DNA from: Hydrangea macrophylla
Lineage: Eukaryota; Streptophyta; Magnoliopsida; Cornales; Hydrangeaceae
Direction: 5' to 3'
NCBI GenBank assembly: GCA_033977485.1
Contig: CM066982.1
Coordinates: 38,232,218-38,296,217 of the forward strand
Length of the DNA: 64,000 nucleotides
This document shows, one piece after another, positions 26,627 to 37,971 of the stretch. Under the pieces are notes generated by a model, which did not search any database, was not told where the DNA came from, and worked only from the letters and a program-made list of their open reading frames with translations. Position numbers and translations under genes: made by a program. The stretch's first letter is position 1; every line of letters begins with the position of its first letter.

Positions 26627-27049
26627 AAATGGGCCGGCCCTGGTCGAAACGCCCGAGCAGATATGTACTGATCGGGGTCCCAGAGTAGAAAAGTGGGACC
26701 ACTGTGAGGAATAGGTTTGTGCTTCTTCCTCTTCTTACTTGAGCTATTTAAACTGCTCACAATGGTAGTCAATCTATCGGGAAAAGAAATGAAACATATA
26801 AAGCATTGTGCGCTCAGAACGGCACTCGAAAATAAGCAAACGACAGTCACCGACTATTGCGCGGTATTAGCCCAGTGTCGCCACACCATTTAGTAAGTGC
26901 CACAACAGCCTTCATTGACTGTCGTTCTATGCCCGCGCGTGCCGCAAATACGGAAACTAAAGAGTCAGCTGCTTCTCCCTCCAAAATTTAAAAAAATTCC
27001 AAATTTTGAATTTAAACCCCCAAAGTTTGCCTCCCTATTATACTTTGGT

Positions 27050-27830
27050 CCCTAGAAAATGAGTTTTTATGTCCTTGTGACTCCAGATCTTTATGAGAAT
27101 AAGCTTTCAATCCGTGTGACTCCAGCTTTTGAAAATGAAAAAGAATTTGAACTTTCGAGTCCGCGTGACTCCAAATTTTGAAAATGAATTTGAATTTTTT
27201 TAGTCCGTATGACTCCAGATTTTGAAAATTTGAATTTCCAGGTCTATGTGACTCTAGATTTTGAAATGAAATTTGAATTTTCGAGTCTGTGTGACTCTAA
27301 ATTTTGGAAATGAATTTGAATTTCCGAATCCACATGACTCTAGATTTTTTTGGAAATGAAATGAACTTTTGAGTGCGTTTGACTCCATATTTTTAAATTA
27401 GAAAATGAACTTTCAAGTCAGCGTGACTCTAGATTTTTGAAGTAGAATTTGATTTTTGAGTCCATGTGACTCCAGATTTTTTGGAAAAATGAATTCTTCG
27501 AGTCTGCATGATTCCAAATTCTTTTAAAATTAAAAAGTGAACTTTCGAGTCTGGGTAACTCCAGATTTTGAAATTAGAAAATGAACTTTCAAGTCTGCGT
27601 TAATCCATATTTTGAAGTCGAATAGGATTTTTGACTCCGTATGACTCTAGATTTTTTTGGAAAAATGAATCTTCGAGTCCGTGTGACTCCAAATTCTTTT
27701 TAAATTAGGAAGTGAACTTTCGAGTCCGTGCGACTCCAAATTTTGAAATTCAAAAATAATCTTTCAAGTAAGCATGACTCCTGATTTTGAAAAGAAATCA
27801 AATTTTTGGGTCCGTATGCCTCCAGATTTG
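27050..27830 (+). repeat. minisatellite 1 of Tat-B (GTGACTCCAGATTTTG)
   Basis: About fourteen imperfect units of 40-65 bp built on CGAGTCCGTGTGACTCC, AGATTTTGAAAATGAA and TTTGAACTTT. Confidence 0.85.
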
Positions 27831-27879
27831 GAAGGAGAAAAGAAGGAAGGATTTGCCCTAAGTCCGAGTAACATTTTAT

Positions 27880-28255
27880 AAAAACTATGAATCAGTGCCT
27901 GGAGCAGTGTTTATTCCTCTGCTAAAATTGGAATCATTTTCTGGAGCGACAGTAATTTTCTGTTAAACTGGAATCAGATCTTAGAGCGATGTTAATTCTT
28001 TTGCTAAAATCAAACTCATTGTCTGGAGCGACATTGATTTTTCTGCTAAAGTGGAATCAATGCCTGGAGTGACATTGATTCTTGTACTAAAATTGGAATC
28101 ATTGTCTAGAGCGACATTGATTTTTTTGCCACACTAGAATCAATGCCTAGAGCGACGTTAATTCTTCTACTATAATCGAAATCATTATCTGGAGAGACAT
28201 TGATTGTTCTGCTAAACTAGAATCAGCGCTTGGAGTGTCGTTGATTCTTCCGCTA
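27880..28255 (+). repeat. minisatellite 2 of Tat-B (CTGGAGCGACATTG)
   Basis: About eight units of roughly 45 bp: GGAATCATTGTCTGG, AGCGACATTGATTCTT, CTGCTAAAATT. Confidence 0.85.
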
Positions 28256-28720
28256 AAACTTGGAGTCATTGAATTTGGAGCAATTCTGACTTTTTTGCGA
28301 CCTCGAGTCATTGAATTTGGAGCGATTCTAACTTTTCTGCAAACCTGGATTAATTGAATTTGGAGCAATTATGACTTTTTGCAAGCCTAGAGTCATTGAA
28401 TTTGGAGCGATTCTGACTTTTGCTGGGACCCCTGGAGTCATTGAATTTGGAGCGATTCAAACTTTTCTCTAAACCCAGAGTCATTGAAATTGGAGTGATT
28501 ATGACATTTCTGCGATCCTGGAGTCATTGAATCAGGTGCGATTCTGACTTTTCTGCTAAATTGGGGACATTAAATCTGGGGCAATTTTGACTTTTCTGCT
28601 AAAATATGAATCATTAAATTTGAAGCAATTTTGATTTTTGAAACCATTGTCTAGAGCGACTTTGATTTTTTTCTACAAAAAATGAATCATTATGATTTTT
28701 TTCTAAAACATTGAGTTTGG
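28255..28720 (+). repeat. minisatellite 3 of Tat-B (GGAGTCATTGAATTTGG)
   Basis: About eight units of roughly 55 bp: GAGTCATTGAATTTGG, AGCGATTCTGACTTTTCTGC. A few units of the same type occur in Tat-C at 35590-35720, so the block predates the split of the two elements. Confidence 0.85.
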
Positions 28721-29069
28721 AGCGACTCTAAGTCACCAAGTCGGTAGCAACCATTTAGAATTAAGGAAATCACTGAGTTTGGAGCCACTCTGAGTCAATG
28801 AGCAGTGTAACGCATGAAACGCATCTGCATTAGTTATCTTAGTAAAAATGTAAAACTTCCTAAAATGGGATAATATTAGAAGAAGAAAAATTAATGCGTG
28901 GAACGCATTCTTATCACTAGAATCGCGTGATCCTGAATCATCGCATCTACACTACATGAAAGCATGAAGCATGAAACTGCATCGGAAACCATCACTGCAT
29001 GAACACGTGTATAGTGATAGGATAGGTGCATTCGTTTGTATAACTATTTGTGCTTGTGTGTGATTCATT

Positions 29070-29120
29070 GCCCGAACTACGCTCTAGTCTGATTCCTTCG
29101 AGGAAACGTAGGCAACTCAC
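29070..29120 (+). other. conserved Tat 3' UTR hairpin motif, copy 4
   Basis: CTACG at 29077-29081 pairs with CGTAG at 29107-29111. Inside, TTCCT-TCG-AGGAA is a perfect inverted repeat. The inner stem sequence differs from the other copies while pairing is kept. Confidence 0.6.
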
Positions 29121-29267
29121 CATTGAGGACCACCAACACTAGTCGTGTCAGCAGCCATTTTTGCAACGCAATTTGTTTTACCTAGGTTCTTTACCCAGGT
29201 TAAAGGCTTGTCCTTACACAGGCATCGACATTTTTCTTGTGATACAGGTTGCATCACGAAAGCTTTG

Positions 29268-29283
29268 TCAAAGAGGGGCAAAC
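29268..29283 (+). other. polypurine tract of Tat-B
   Basis: TCAAAGAGGGGCAAAC immediately before LTR-B, the standard Tat junction. Confidence 0.75.
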
Positions 29284-31230
29284 TACTGACACCCCAATTT
29301 TAACCAGACTATCGACCTAGGGAAAGTTATCTTTGGATACGATGACTATACTATCTGGCGTGCTTAGACAGTCTTCAAGAACTCGTCACGAACTTCGAAA
29401 AGCATTTCAACGATTCTGTTTAAAAAATTCTCTAGAATAGAGTCCTTAGAGATCTGCATGGAGGTTTCTTAATATTAGTTTGATCACATTGAGTGGTTAC
29501 AACCAATACTTGACCCAAATAATCTCTAGAATTTTGGATGAAATTGAGTTTACATGAGAAGTGAAAATTCAAAAATGGTGTAGTGATTCCAATGATGACT
29601 TGTGATCAAAGATTTTTAGTTAAATCATGATTCGTTGGATTTGGATGTGACCATTATAATTCGTTCTTAACCCACAGATGTGCCACTATGATTTTTATTT
29701 CGATGAGATTTTATGGTTAACATGGCTTGATCATGGGTTTTGCAACCCAATTGTTCTCTGTCCATAATTTCAGAACAATGACACCCTTTTAAGATGAAAG
29801 GATTAGAGCATTATCTAAATATTTTAAGATACAACTTATTTTTCTTATGATGTTAAATGAGTCAGTAAGAACTTATCAAAAGATTGAAATGATTTAGGTT
29901 TGTTTACTATTTTTTAATAAATCATACAAAGTCTCTGAACAAAGAGTAAATAAACTCTGAATTGTGTCTGATCTTGGTCCTATTCCCAGAAATTGGACCA
30001 TTTGATGTTTTACTTTCTTTTTGGGTTAGATAATAGACACACATGGGAATGTCATACTCAAAATTCATCCATATCAAACCATGGGAACTAGGGTGTTCCA
30101 ATTTTAGAAGTTCATGTTTTTGTTCTGTAATTTATGAATTCCTAAGGCAGATTTGATGAACCTTGCTAATTTCAATCCAAATGACTTTCTAAGGCCTTAA
30201 GGGTTGGACCACGCTTTGATTACAAATAATTAAACCTAAATCCAAATATTCAATTATCCAAATCAAGTGGCTCATGTCATGTCTATTATCATGCATCTTG
30301 GTTATCATGTTCTAGGAATGTTAGAGCATAAATTGTGATAGTGAGTTTTGATGTGTTAATTTAGTTTAGAATTCTTTCCGATCATGTTTTAGTCATGATG
30401 CTCTTATGTTGACATTACATTGGATCTAGGTTAAAGCCTCTTTTGGCCTTCCCGTTGAGACTCGTATATCCATAGGAATGTTATGATTTCCTTGATGGGA
30501 AAGTGTCCAAGACTTTATTATTTTCCTCTTGGTAGAATATAGGTGAAATCCTATCTTTATTCTATTCATCCATGTGGACTAACCTTTGTTTCGTAGTGCT
30601 ATCAAGGTACGATCCCTCATTTTTCCCTTCTATTTCATTTGGCCTTAATTGTTTTATTGATTTTGCAACTTCATATGCGACACCTTAGATTTGGTCAGTG
30701 CCTTATATGTTTATGTAATTTAGAGACCTTTTCTTATGGTTTTCTATTTATACTTGCATTGCACGTTTCCCTATCGCTGCTGGATCCCAGTGAGCTTTCT
30801 TGTTCTTTATTGCATTGTGTATCGTGTGCTATTTGAACTTACTTGGTTATGGATGCCTTTTATTGTTAGCAATCTTGAACCCCTTTCGACTTGATTGTGC
30901 TATGTATATCTATATCTATGTATTGATTGGGACACATATAGGATGAGAGTGGGTGCTTTAGTCCCACCGTGCTCCTTCCCCTCTCATTCTATGATCCCCA
31001 AACCTAGAAATCTCTAGTTTCATAGAAGAGTTGCTTTTAAAATGGTTTCTTGATTTTCCTTTAAAAATTAAGTAGTGACTCTTTGTGTTGTTGCAAAATT
31101 GATTTAAAAAATTGAGTGAAATAGGCTGCCGAAGCCACCAGTGGGGTGATGTCCATAACCGGTGATCGAAAATTAACTTCTTTTCATTCACAATCTATCA
31201 TGGCGGATCACGTCAAAATGGTTCACAACA
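29284..31230 (+). repeat. Tat-type LTR (LTR-B)
   Basis: Begins TACTGACACCCCAATTTTAA after the polypurine tract and ends ATGGTTCACAACA, followed at once by a primer-binding-like site. Length 1.95 kb. Being preceded by a 3' UTR and followed by a primer site, it looks like the shared middle LTR of two elements. Short open frames at 30639 and 30958 show no family features. Confidence 0.7.
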
Positions 31231-31232
31231 AG

Positions 31233-31244
31233 TGGTATAAGGTC
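31233..31244 (+). other. degenerate primer-binding site after LTR-B
   Basis: TGGTATAAGGTC matches the tRNA-Met-complementary TGGTATCAGAGC at 9 of 12 positions and lies two bases after the LTR end. Suggestive only. Confidence 0.45.
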
Positions 31245-31346
31245 TACGGTCATCAACTTCTCTCCTAGTCTTATCTCATAATTCTTGCATGTCATAGATG
31301 TTACCACCAGTTTAATAAGAGGTACAGCAATGGATAATTCATATCC

Positions 31347-32438
31347 TCAAGTTGCCAATCTAACATTCAAGTGTTCAACAAAATCATGCGATACAAATGA
31401 ATGCGTAGATCTTGAATCAACAAGTATACGTGCTAGATGAGAACATATAGGAACCATACCTGAGACCACTATATCTGTAGTAGCCACATCTCTAGGATTC
31501 ATCTGAATGATCCCCTTCATACTGTCTATCCCATGTCTCCTGTCATTGGATTGTTTAGGCTTCGAACCAATAAAAGCCATAGAACTAGCCCCTTGCCGAA
31601 GACGTTTCCTCTGGTAATCTCTAGATTGATGTTCGAACATCCCATAGTTATACCACTTGCCTCTCATATCAGGTGTAGAGCTAGCACTACCCGCTCTATG
31701 GTTCCTATTCTGAGGGTTGGTCATAAAACATCGGCATGTGTGTGGTCGATTCCAAAGTGGACACATCGGTATATTATTCATTGATCTCCCTTGTCTACTA
31801 AAACTGGAACTAGAATTAGAACCTCTCGCGAAAGGTCTCTTGAAAGATCCCCCTTGGTTCTGGTCACTACTCTCCTTGTTCTTCTTTTCTTGTTGGTTTT
31901 GTTGTGACCTCTCTATTCTGCCACAAGTGCCGTTTGTTGCATAGCTCCAACAATCTGATGTTCGATGTTTCCACACTCAAGACGATGTTCTCTCTTAATT
32001 ATGGGTAGCTCTCAGAAAGAATTGGCGATTAAACTCTGCCCTAAATCCTTCCCACGCTATCAGTGGTCCTTGATCCAACACATTAACACACCAATCCTAA
32101 GATTCACCCTTGACCACATCACTTACATTCTCAAGTTTTAGTGCATCGAAAATCGAAATAGATCTAAAAATCCTCTCCATATCCATTACCCAGTGCTTTG
32201 CTAGTATGGTGTCAGATGTCCCATGAAACTCTATTAGTTTCTTTCTTGTGAATTACTCTGACATGAATCTCCCACCCCAAATTTTAGGTGCATGTACCAC
32301 AGCTATTGGTGCCGCCTCGAAAGGAGGTGTTGGAGATAATCGCTCTGCTATACTTTGTACCAAGTTTCCAATGTTTCCCATCATTTCTGCCAAATGATCT
32401 ATTCGTGCATGTGGTGATTGTTCTTGGTTGTCACTCAT
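31347..32438 (-). pseudogene. chromovirus gag-protease fragment
   Basis: Starts MSDNQEQSPHARIDHLAEMM at 32438, then degraded capsid sequence, then a 209-codon open stretch. This includes CPLWNRPHTCRC, a knuckle reading GKWYNYGMFEHQSRDY in which three expected cysteines are Trp, Tyr and Tyr, and the protease core RILVDSRSTHSFVSHDF, where the catalytic D-x-G has lost its Gly (DSR). Stops and a frame change separate the N-terminus from the knuckles. Confidence 0.8.
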
Positions 32439-32627
32439 GATTCTCGACCTGTCAATCTCAATGCATAAATTCTATGCATGCATAACAATTTTCATGTTCA
32501 TATATCTATAACAACATACCATATGCATCAAAACATCTCTACTTTGTGTGAATGCATTTTAGAGTATACGTCAATTCACTCAATACTCCACTCGATGTCG
32601 AACATTCCTGAAAGTTTGTTACCTATT

Positions 32628-32640
32628 ACTCTGATACCAA
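32628..32640 (-). other. primer-binding site of minus-strand chromovirus
   Basis: On the minus strand TTGGTATCAGAGT follows LTR end GGTCGTGACA after four bases; an almost exact match to the tRNA-Met complement. Confidence 0.85.
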
Positions 32641-32644
32641 TAAA

Positions 32645-34430
32645 TGTCACGACCCATCCCACTATGTGCAGAAATAGAACACGTGGCACGCCACCGAGGC
32701 TCATCCAATTCAATTAAAGGTCAAAGAATTGGAATAAACATAAGTAGAATCCATAAAATTAGAGTTATGAAAAGTTTTCCCATTTAAACCACTTAAAGAT
32801 ACAATTCATTTAGAAAGTAGGGATCCAGTTGACTGCATTGGGGACCCAGGTGACTGCTTCAGAAGTTGTAGAGAACATTACAGCTTTGCAGCCTAATCCA
32901 GTCGACTATGGTGTCAAACTTCTAGTCGATTACTACCCATCCAGTCAACTGGACGAAATCGAGCAGAAAGTCTTGTTTTAAAACACAATCCAATTGACTG
33001 TTTTTCAACCCTAGTCGAATAGTTTCGAGAAATTGAAGGAGATATTTTGTTTAAAAAGTTTATCCTATCGATTGGACTTTGGGCCAGTCGACTATTTTGT
33101 CAATTCTACACATTCTACAGAAATTCTGTTACTAAGGTTATCAAACACATTTCCAAAGTGGTCTTATTATATTACAACGCTCTAAAACATGAATACAAGG
33201 GTTTTACTATGAATTACCATAACTACTAATCCATCCTGAGATTCTAAGTTAAGCACATGTTTTAACTCCTTAAAATTCATTAAAGATCATTGGAATGGAA
33301 AACAAAAACATATACAAGAGGTGATCCCCGGCATCCCATCGGCCACACTCTTCTCGCTTCTTCTTTCCTCTCTTCTTTTCACCTGTAATAAAGTAAATCT
33401 CAACTGCTCAGCTATATGCTGAGTGTATAATTCTAAACATATGCATATATATATGTAATTCGTGCTTTAAACATCTAAAACATGTCAATTAGTTTCTAGG
33501 GAGAGGGATACGCATTCATCCGGTTTATCGGCAAGTCCAAAGTCTATCAACCGTGATTCCAATGGCAAGACCAAAGTTTATCAACCATTGCATCCAACTG
33601 CTCCAGCAGGGCCGATTCCAAAACCAAGCATGTAGTTGTTGCTACTATAACTCTTAAACATCGAGAGGCTTACCCCAACATGAAATTGTACCAAACTCCG
33701 CTTTGACCCACATAATTTAGCATGCTCACATAGTCATACAAACACACTTTTCATACGTCCACGCTGAAATTAACACATGAATTTTACCTGAATTGCCCGG
33801 ATCACAATTCCATGCATAAGATCCAAAGCATCCAAAATTTCCTATATTACATAGGTTCAGAATTCATACCTCAATCTACGGTATTAAGATTTCAGGAGGA
33901 TCGCAAGAATACTGATACAAATCTAAATCTCCGATTATATGCAAAAGCTATGAGTTTTGACACATTTACCAAGAAAACACAAAATTAAGATTTGTATAAA
34001 ACTTTGCAAAACATGGCCTAAGAGGTGTCAAAATGAAGCTCTTAGCTCGAGGAATCTAAATATGAAATATGGAGAAAAACTGAAAAATGAATAGTCATCG
34101 ATTAGTGTCGGGAAGATCAAAAAAATAAATCTCCCTTTTCACTCTCTCTCCTTAAATAATCGTTTCGAAGATATTTATGAAAAATACCTTAACTCAACTA
34201 TATATACACAACTCTCCAAAATTACGTTTGCCTCACTACGAGTTCTCGAAACATCTAATTATGCCCCGAAACGTCTTACACGTCTAATCATTACTTCACG
34301 AGTGAAAACTATAAATTAAAAAAGTTTTCGTCTAAATTTCATTTGGGTCTGTAATTATGTTCTGAAAACCATTTTCGTGAAATTCTAAATAACCTACTTT
34401 TTATGCAACATATCCAATTGGTTATCTCTA
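32645..34430 (-). repeat. 5' LTR of minus-strand chromovirus
   Basis: On the minus strand it ends GGGTCGTGACA next to the primer site. A minus-strand TATA-like box lies near 34200. The far end is not sharply defined; similarity to Tat 3' UTR resumes at about 34440. Confidence 0.7.
32822..33095. repeat. CAGTCGACTG word cluster
   Basis: About ten imperfect copies of the self-complementary word CAGTCGACTG (CAGTTGACTG, CAGTCAACTG, TAGTCGATTA, CAATTGACTG and others), usually preceded by CC or TC and separated by 10-30 bases. It lies on the transcribed (R/U5) side of the LTR. Confidence 0.8.
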
Positions 34431-35239
34431 ATTCATTCAAAATGATCTTTAATAAGATCCAGGGCAAACTTAGTTTGCCTAGCATTCCCAAGTCCCCTGT
34501 CAAACTAAGGACAAACTGTCATTTGCCCAAATATGAGCATCCTGAAAATTCTTGAAGGATCAAGTTTGGACATCCTGAAAATTCTTGAAGTTAAGAGTTG
34601 AAGTTTTCACGCACAAATCTGAAATTGATTTAAGATGGAAAGAAATAGGAAAAGAAGAATTCTTCATTATCATAAAGTCAAAAAAGGAAGATACAATGAA
34701 AGAATACTATGGGATGATAATTTTCTAAAATTAATCATAAAAGCACAAAGAAAAGAAAGAAAAATTGGTCACAACATTTGAAAAAAAATGTGTCTCTACT
34801 CAGTTCGAGTCTACCTTCTTGAATTCCAAAAGATATTCATTAGGTGGATTAGCAAGAATTGAAAATTTTGAAAGAAGGGTAATAGCATGGAGGTCAGGAA
34901 GTCAGATCCTGCTCTGCCAGGAAAATTGAACAGAGTCTCAGAAAGAGCAAATCAAGTAAATATACTCACCAGATCGAGATCTAAACCATACAAGCTAATC
35001 ATCAAATGTATCGAAAAGCCTTTGAACTTGTCCATAGTCAAAAGGAAAATCAGTGAGTAAAAAAGTGGGGTTATCATGAGGAACTTGCTCATACTTCTTC
35101 CTCTTCTTGATTGAATCACGTAAACTGCTGTACATAGCGAGCAATCTTTCAAAAAGAAAATTTTGGAAAAAAAGATAAATCCAGAATCAGAAACACATGA
35201 AGATCTCTTGAGTTGGAATTGCCCCAACGAAAATCTTTT

Positions 35240-35510
35240 GGGTTGGACCAGCTCCTATCAAATCCTCAGTCTTGGTATAAGTTGTCTATCGTAGTCTATG
35301 AGTCACCAATCAAATCCTCGGTCATGGCATAAGTTGTCTATCGTAGCCAATGAGTCATCGATCAAATCCTCGGTCTTGACATAAGTCATCTATTGCAGCC
35401 TATGTGTCACCAATCAAATCCTCGGTCTTGGCATAAGTCATCTATCGCAGCCTATAAGTCACTAATCAAATCCTTGGTCTTGGCATAAGTCTTCTATCGC
35501 AACCTAAAAA
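35240..35510 (+). repeat. minisatellite 1 of Tat-C (CAAATCCTCGGTCTTGG)
   Basis: About five units of 58-60 bp: CAAATCCTCGGTCTTGG, CATAAGTCATCTATCGCAG, CCTATGAGTCACC. Confidence 0.85.
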
Positions 35511-35589
35511 TAAAAAATAAGTATGCGTGAATGTTCTGAATTAGAAAAGAAAGAAGAATTTGCCCATGTAATTCCAAGCGTCTATTATT

Positions 35590-35720
35590 TGGGGTCATTG
35601 AATCTAGAGCAATTTGGACATTTCTGCGATCATTCGGGTCATTGAATCTAGAGCGATTCTGACTTTTCTGCGATCATTTGAGGTCATTGAAACTAGAGCA
35701 ATTTTGACTTTTCTATGAAT
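35590..35720 (+). repeat. minisatellite 2 of Tat-C (GGTCATTGAATCTAGAGC)
   Basis: Three units related to minisatellite 3 of Tat-B. Confidence 0.8.
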
Positions 35721-35729
35721 CTCATTTCT

Positions 35730-36440
35730 TGATAAGACACCGGAGTATAAGGCGCAAAGCGCATCTCAGTCTTTCAAGCAGCACAATTCCTAATTTGACA
35801 CCGCAGTATAAGGCACGAAGCGCATCTCAATCGATCAGATGATTCTTTGAGGTTACTGGAGTATATGGAGCAAAGCGCATCTCGGTCAGATGATTCTTGA
35901 AAGACACCAAAGTATAAGGTGCAAAGTGCATGTCAGTCTTTCAAACAGCTCAGTTCCTGATTCGACACCGGAGTATAAGGCGCAAGGCGCATCTCGGTCA
36001 ATTAGATGATTCTTGGAAGGCACCAGAGTATATGGTGCAAAGTGTATCTCAGTCTTTCAAAATAGCTCGATTCCTGATTCGACACTAGAGTATAAGGCGC
36101 AAAGCACATCTCAATCAATCAGATAATTATTGGATGACACCAGAGTATAAGGCGCAAAGTGCATCTCAGTCTTTCAAATAGCTCAATTCCTGATTCGACA
36201 CCGGAGTATAAGGCACAAAGTGCATCTCAGTCAATTAGATGATTCTAGTATAAGGCACAAAGTGCATCTCAGTCTTTAAACAACTCAATTCCTGATTCGA
36301 CACCGGAGTACAATGCACGAGGTGCATCTCAGTTGATCAGATGATTCTTGGAAGACACTGGAGTATAAGGCACAAAACGCATCTCAATCTTTCGAATAGG
36401 TCGGTTCCTGATTCGACACCGGAGTTTAAGGCTCGAACTC
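35730..36440 (+). repeat. minisatellite 3 of Tat-C (GACACCGGAGTATAAGG)
   Basis: About twelve units of around 60 bp, in a two-unit higher-order pattern that alternates TCTTTCAAACAGCTC and CAATCAGATGATTCTTGG spacers: GACACCGGAGTATAAGG, CGCAAAGCGCATCTCAG. Confidence 0.85.
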
Positions 36441-36649
36441 ATCTGTATCAATCATGACTTTTTCGAAATATGACGACATTATAATAGAAAATTTAAGGCG
36501 TAGAACGCATTCTTGTTACTAGAGAGAGTAGTATAATTCTAAATCATCATGCTTGGGAGCATAGAGCATGAGACTGCTTGAGCATGTGCATCACTATAGG
36601 ATAGGTGCATTCATCTGTGTGATTATTTGTGCTTAGGTATTATCTCTTA

Positions 36650-36700
36650 CCCGAATTGCGTCCTGGTCTGATTCCCATTGGGATACGTAGGCAGCTCACA
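36650..36700 (+). other. conserved Tat 3' UTR hairpin motif, copy 5
   Basis: TTGCG at 36656-36660 replaces CTACG but still pairs with CGTAG at 36686-36690 through G-U pairs. The inner stem is TCCC-ATT-GGGA. Confidence 0.6.
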
Positions 36701-36861
36701 ATTGAGCACGACCAGCACTGACCATCTAGGCATCCAATTTTTGCAACGCACTTTGTTTTTACCAGAATTCGATAGATCGGTCAAAGGCTTGTCTTCACAC
36801 AAGCTTTGACATTAACTTATGATACGTGTTGCTTTACAAGCTCTGCCAAAGAGGGGCACAC

Positions 36862-37375
36862 TGTAGACACCCTAATTTTGATCGAACGTCGCATTCAGGG
36901 GATGGTTACCTCTAAACCGATGATGATAGCGCCCGACAAAATTCAAAGGTTTTTTTAAGTAATTCATGTTCTTCTGAGAATTCTTCAGCCCTAATAAAAG
37001 TTTTTAAAAAGAAAGAGAGAAATAAAGGATAAGGGAGACTGACGTATGAGAAAGACTATTTGAAAGTTGATTTCAAAATAAGAATATAGGAATGGTTTTG
37101 ACAAGAAGATAGAAAAGGAAAAAAGAAAAGAATTTTGAAAAGAAGATAAGAAAAGAGAGAGTGAGAGAGAGAGAGGGGAAAGAATTTTTAAAACGTAAAG
37201 GAAAAGAAAATAAAAGAAAAAAAAACAAAAAAATATATATATATATAAGTAATCCATAAAGTATATATTAGTATATGATATGCACAAAAAATCAGGTTAA
37301 AGTCAAGCCTTGCCACCTCAGCAAAGAGAAGCCAAGTCATCTTGAATTTGGACTGACTACATAGCCATCCTGGGG
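36862..37375 (+). repeat. Tat-type LTR start (LTR-C), truncated
   Basis: TGTAGACACCCTAATTTTG follows polypurine AAAGAGGGGCACAC. The first 100 bp align with LTR-B. After about 37000 it becomes a 230-bp purine-rich tract with an AT run, and Tat-D starts near 37376. Confidence 0.65.
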
Positions 37376-37909
37376 TGTTAGGCAAAATCGCCCGGTTTGG
37401 TCGTAAGTCTGGGCATTCTTTCAAGATGGACCCCACATGGGCGTGCCCCCAGTGGCCGTGATTGCTTGGTCAACAAGCCTCCACGCAGTTTCCTACCCCA
37501 GCTAGAAGACTAAATGGAAGGAGCAGGCAGTTTCCTAAACCACTTAGGAAACACCCCTAAATTCATGTAAATTCAGCTGTAAATAGATTAGGATTCATAA
37601 TCTATAAACTTACCTTGTACGGGTGGTCTCTTGCACCTATAAAAGAGGCCACCCGCCCCCGTTGAAAGGGATCGCATTCTAAACCAAAAGAATAGCATAT
37701 AATTTTCTCTAAGACAGATACACCCGATCGGTTTACTGGTAGTGCCGCCCAATTATTGCCTCACCAGGCCTGTCAGTGATCTGCTACTGAAGCGCTTCGA
37801 CGCACCCGTGGACATAGGTTACCTCATTAATAGGGGTCGAATCACATGCAAACTTCATTGTGTCCATCTCTTTTGAATATTTCTTCTTATCTAAATTTTG
37901 GCATTATCA
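37376..37909 (+). repeat. 5' LTR of Tat-D
   Basis: The right edge is firm: ...GCATTATCA followed by primer-site TTTGGCACCGTTTGTGGGAA. The left edge at TGTTAGGCAAAATCG is the best TG candidate but cannot be checked because the 3' LTR is not in the window. Confidence 0.6.
37637..37645 (+). promoter_or_regulatory. TATA box of Tat-D LTR
   Basis: CTATAAAAG, a consensus plant TATA box, 270 bp before the LTR end and followed by a GC-rich stretch where transcription could start. Confidence 0.6.
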
Positions 37910-37910
37910 G

Positions 37911-37930
37911 TTTGGCACCGTTTGTGGGAA
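37911..37930 (+). other. primer-binding site of Tat-D
   Basis: TTTGGCACCGTTTGTGGGAA directly after the LTR, similar to the TTGGCGCC-type primer sites of plant Tat/Athila elements. Confidence 0.65.
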
Positions 37931-37971
37931 AATGATAAGTTTTTCACCAATAAATTTCTTGACTGATCAAC

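Larger units (their letters stand above)
25474..26642 (-). mobile_element. hAT-type transposon, 5' end
   Basis: On the minus strand it starts CAGGGCCGGCCC, typical of plant hAT ends, at 26642, continues through a run of 15 G, an AT-rich 5' region, and the first codons of a TTF/ZMYM1-like transposase at 25776. It is cut by LTR-A at 25473. The sequence right of 26642 belongs to Tat-B. Confidence 0.6.
26643..29283 (+). mobile_element. Tat-B 3' UTR
   Basis: The text near 26690-26790 (CTTCTTCCTCTTCTT ... AAACTGCT) recurs at 35090-35130 in Tat-C, and 28980-29283 aligns with 36560-36861. It is therefore the 3' noncoding part of a Tat element and includes three minisatellite blocks. No coding region is present; the hAT insertion removed or separated the left part. 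Confidence 0.7.
31330..34430 (-). mobile_element. chromovirus remnant, minus strand (5' LTR, gag, start of protease)
   Basis: Right to left: LTR (about 34430-32645), primer-binding site (32640-32628), gag fragments and the protease active site at about 31390. It ends there; no RT or integrase follows, and the Tat-C leader adjoins. The LTR right edge is approximate. Confidence 0.75.
34440..36861 (+). mobile_element. Tat-C 3' UTR
   Basis: Begins with PPT-like inverted repeats (GGCAAACTTAGTTTGCC near 34470), then AT-rich sequence, three minisatellite blocks, a conserved hairpin and the polypurine tract. It aligns with Tat-B at both ends. Coding regions are absent between LTR-B and here, so this copy is either internally deleted or disrupted. 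Confidence 0.7.
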
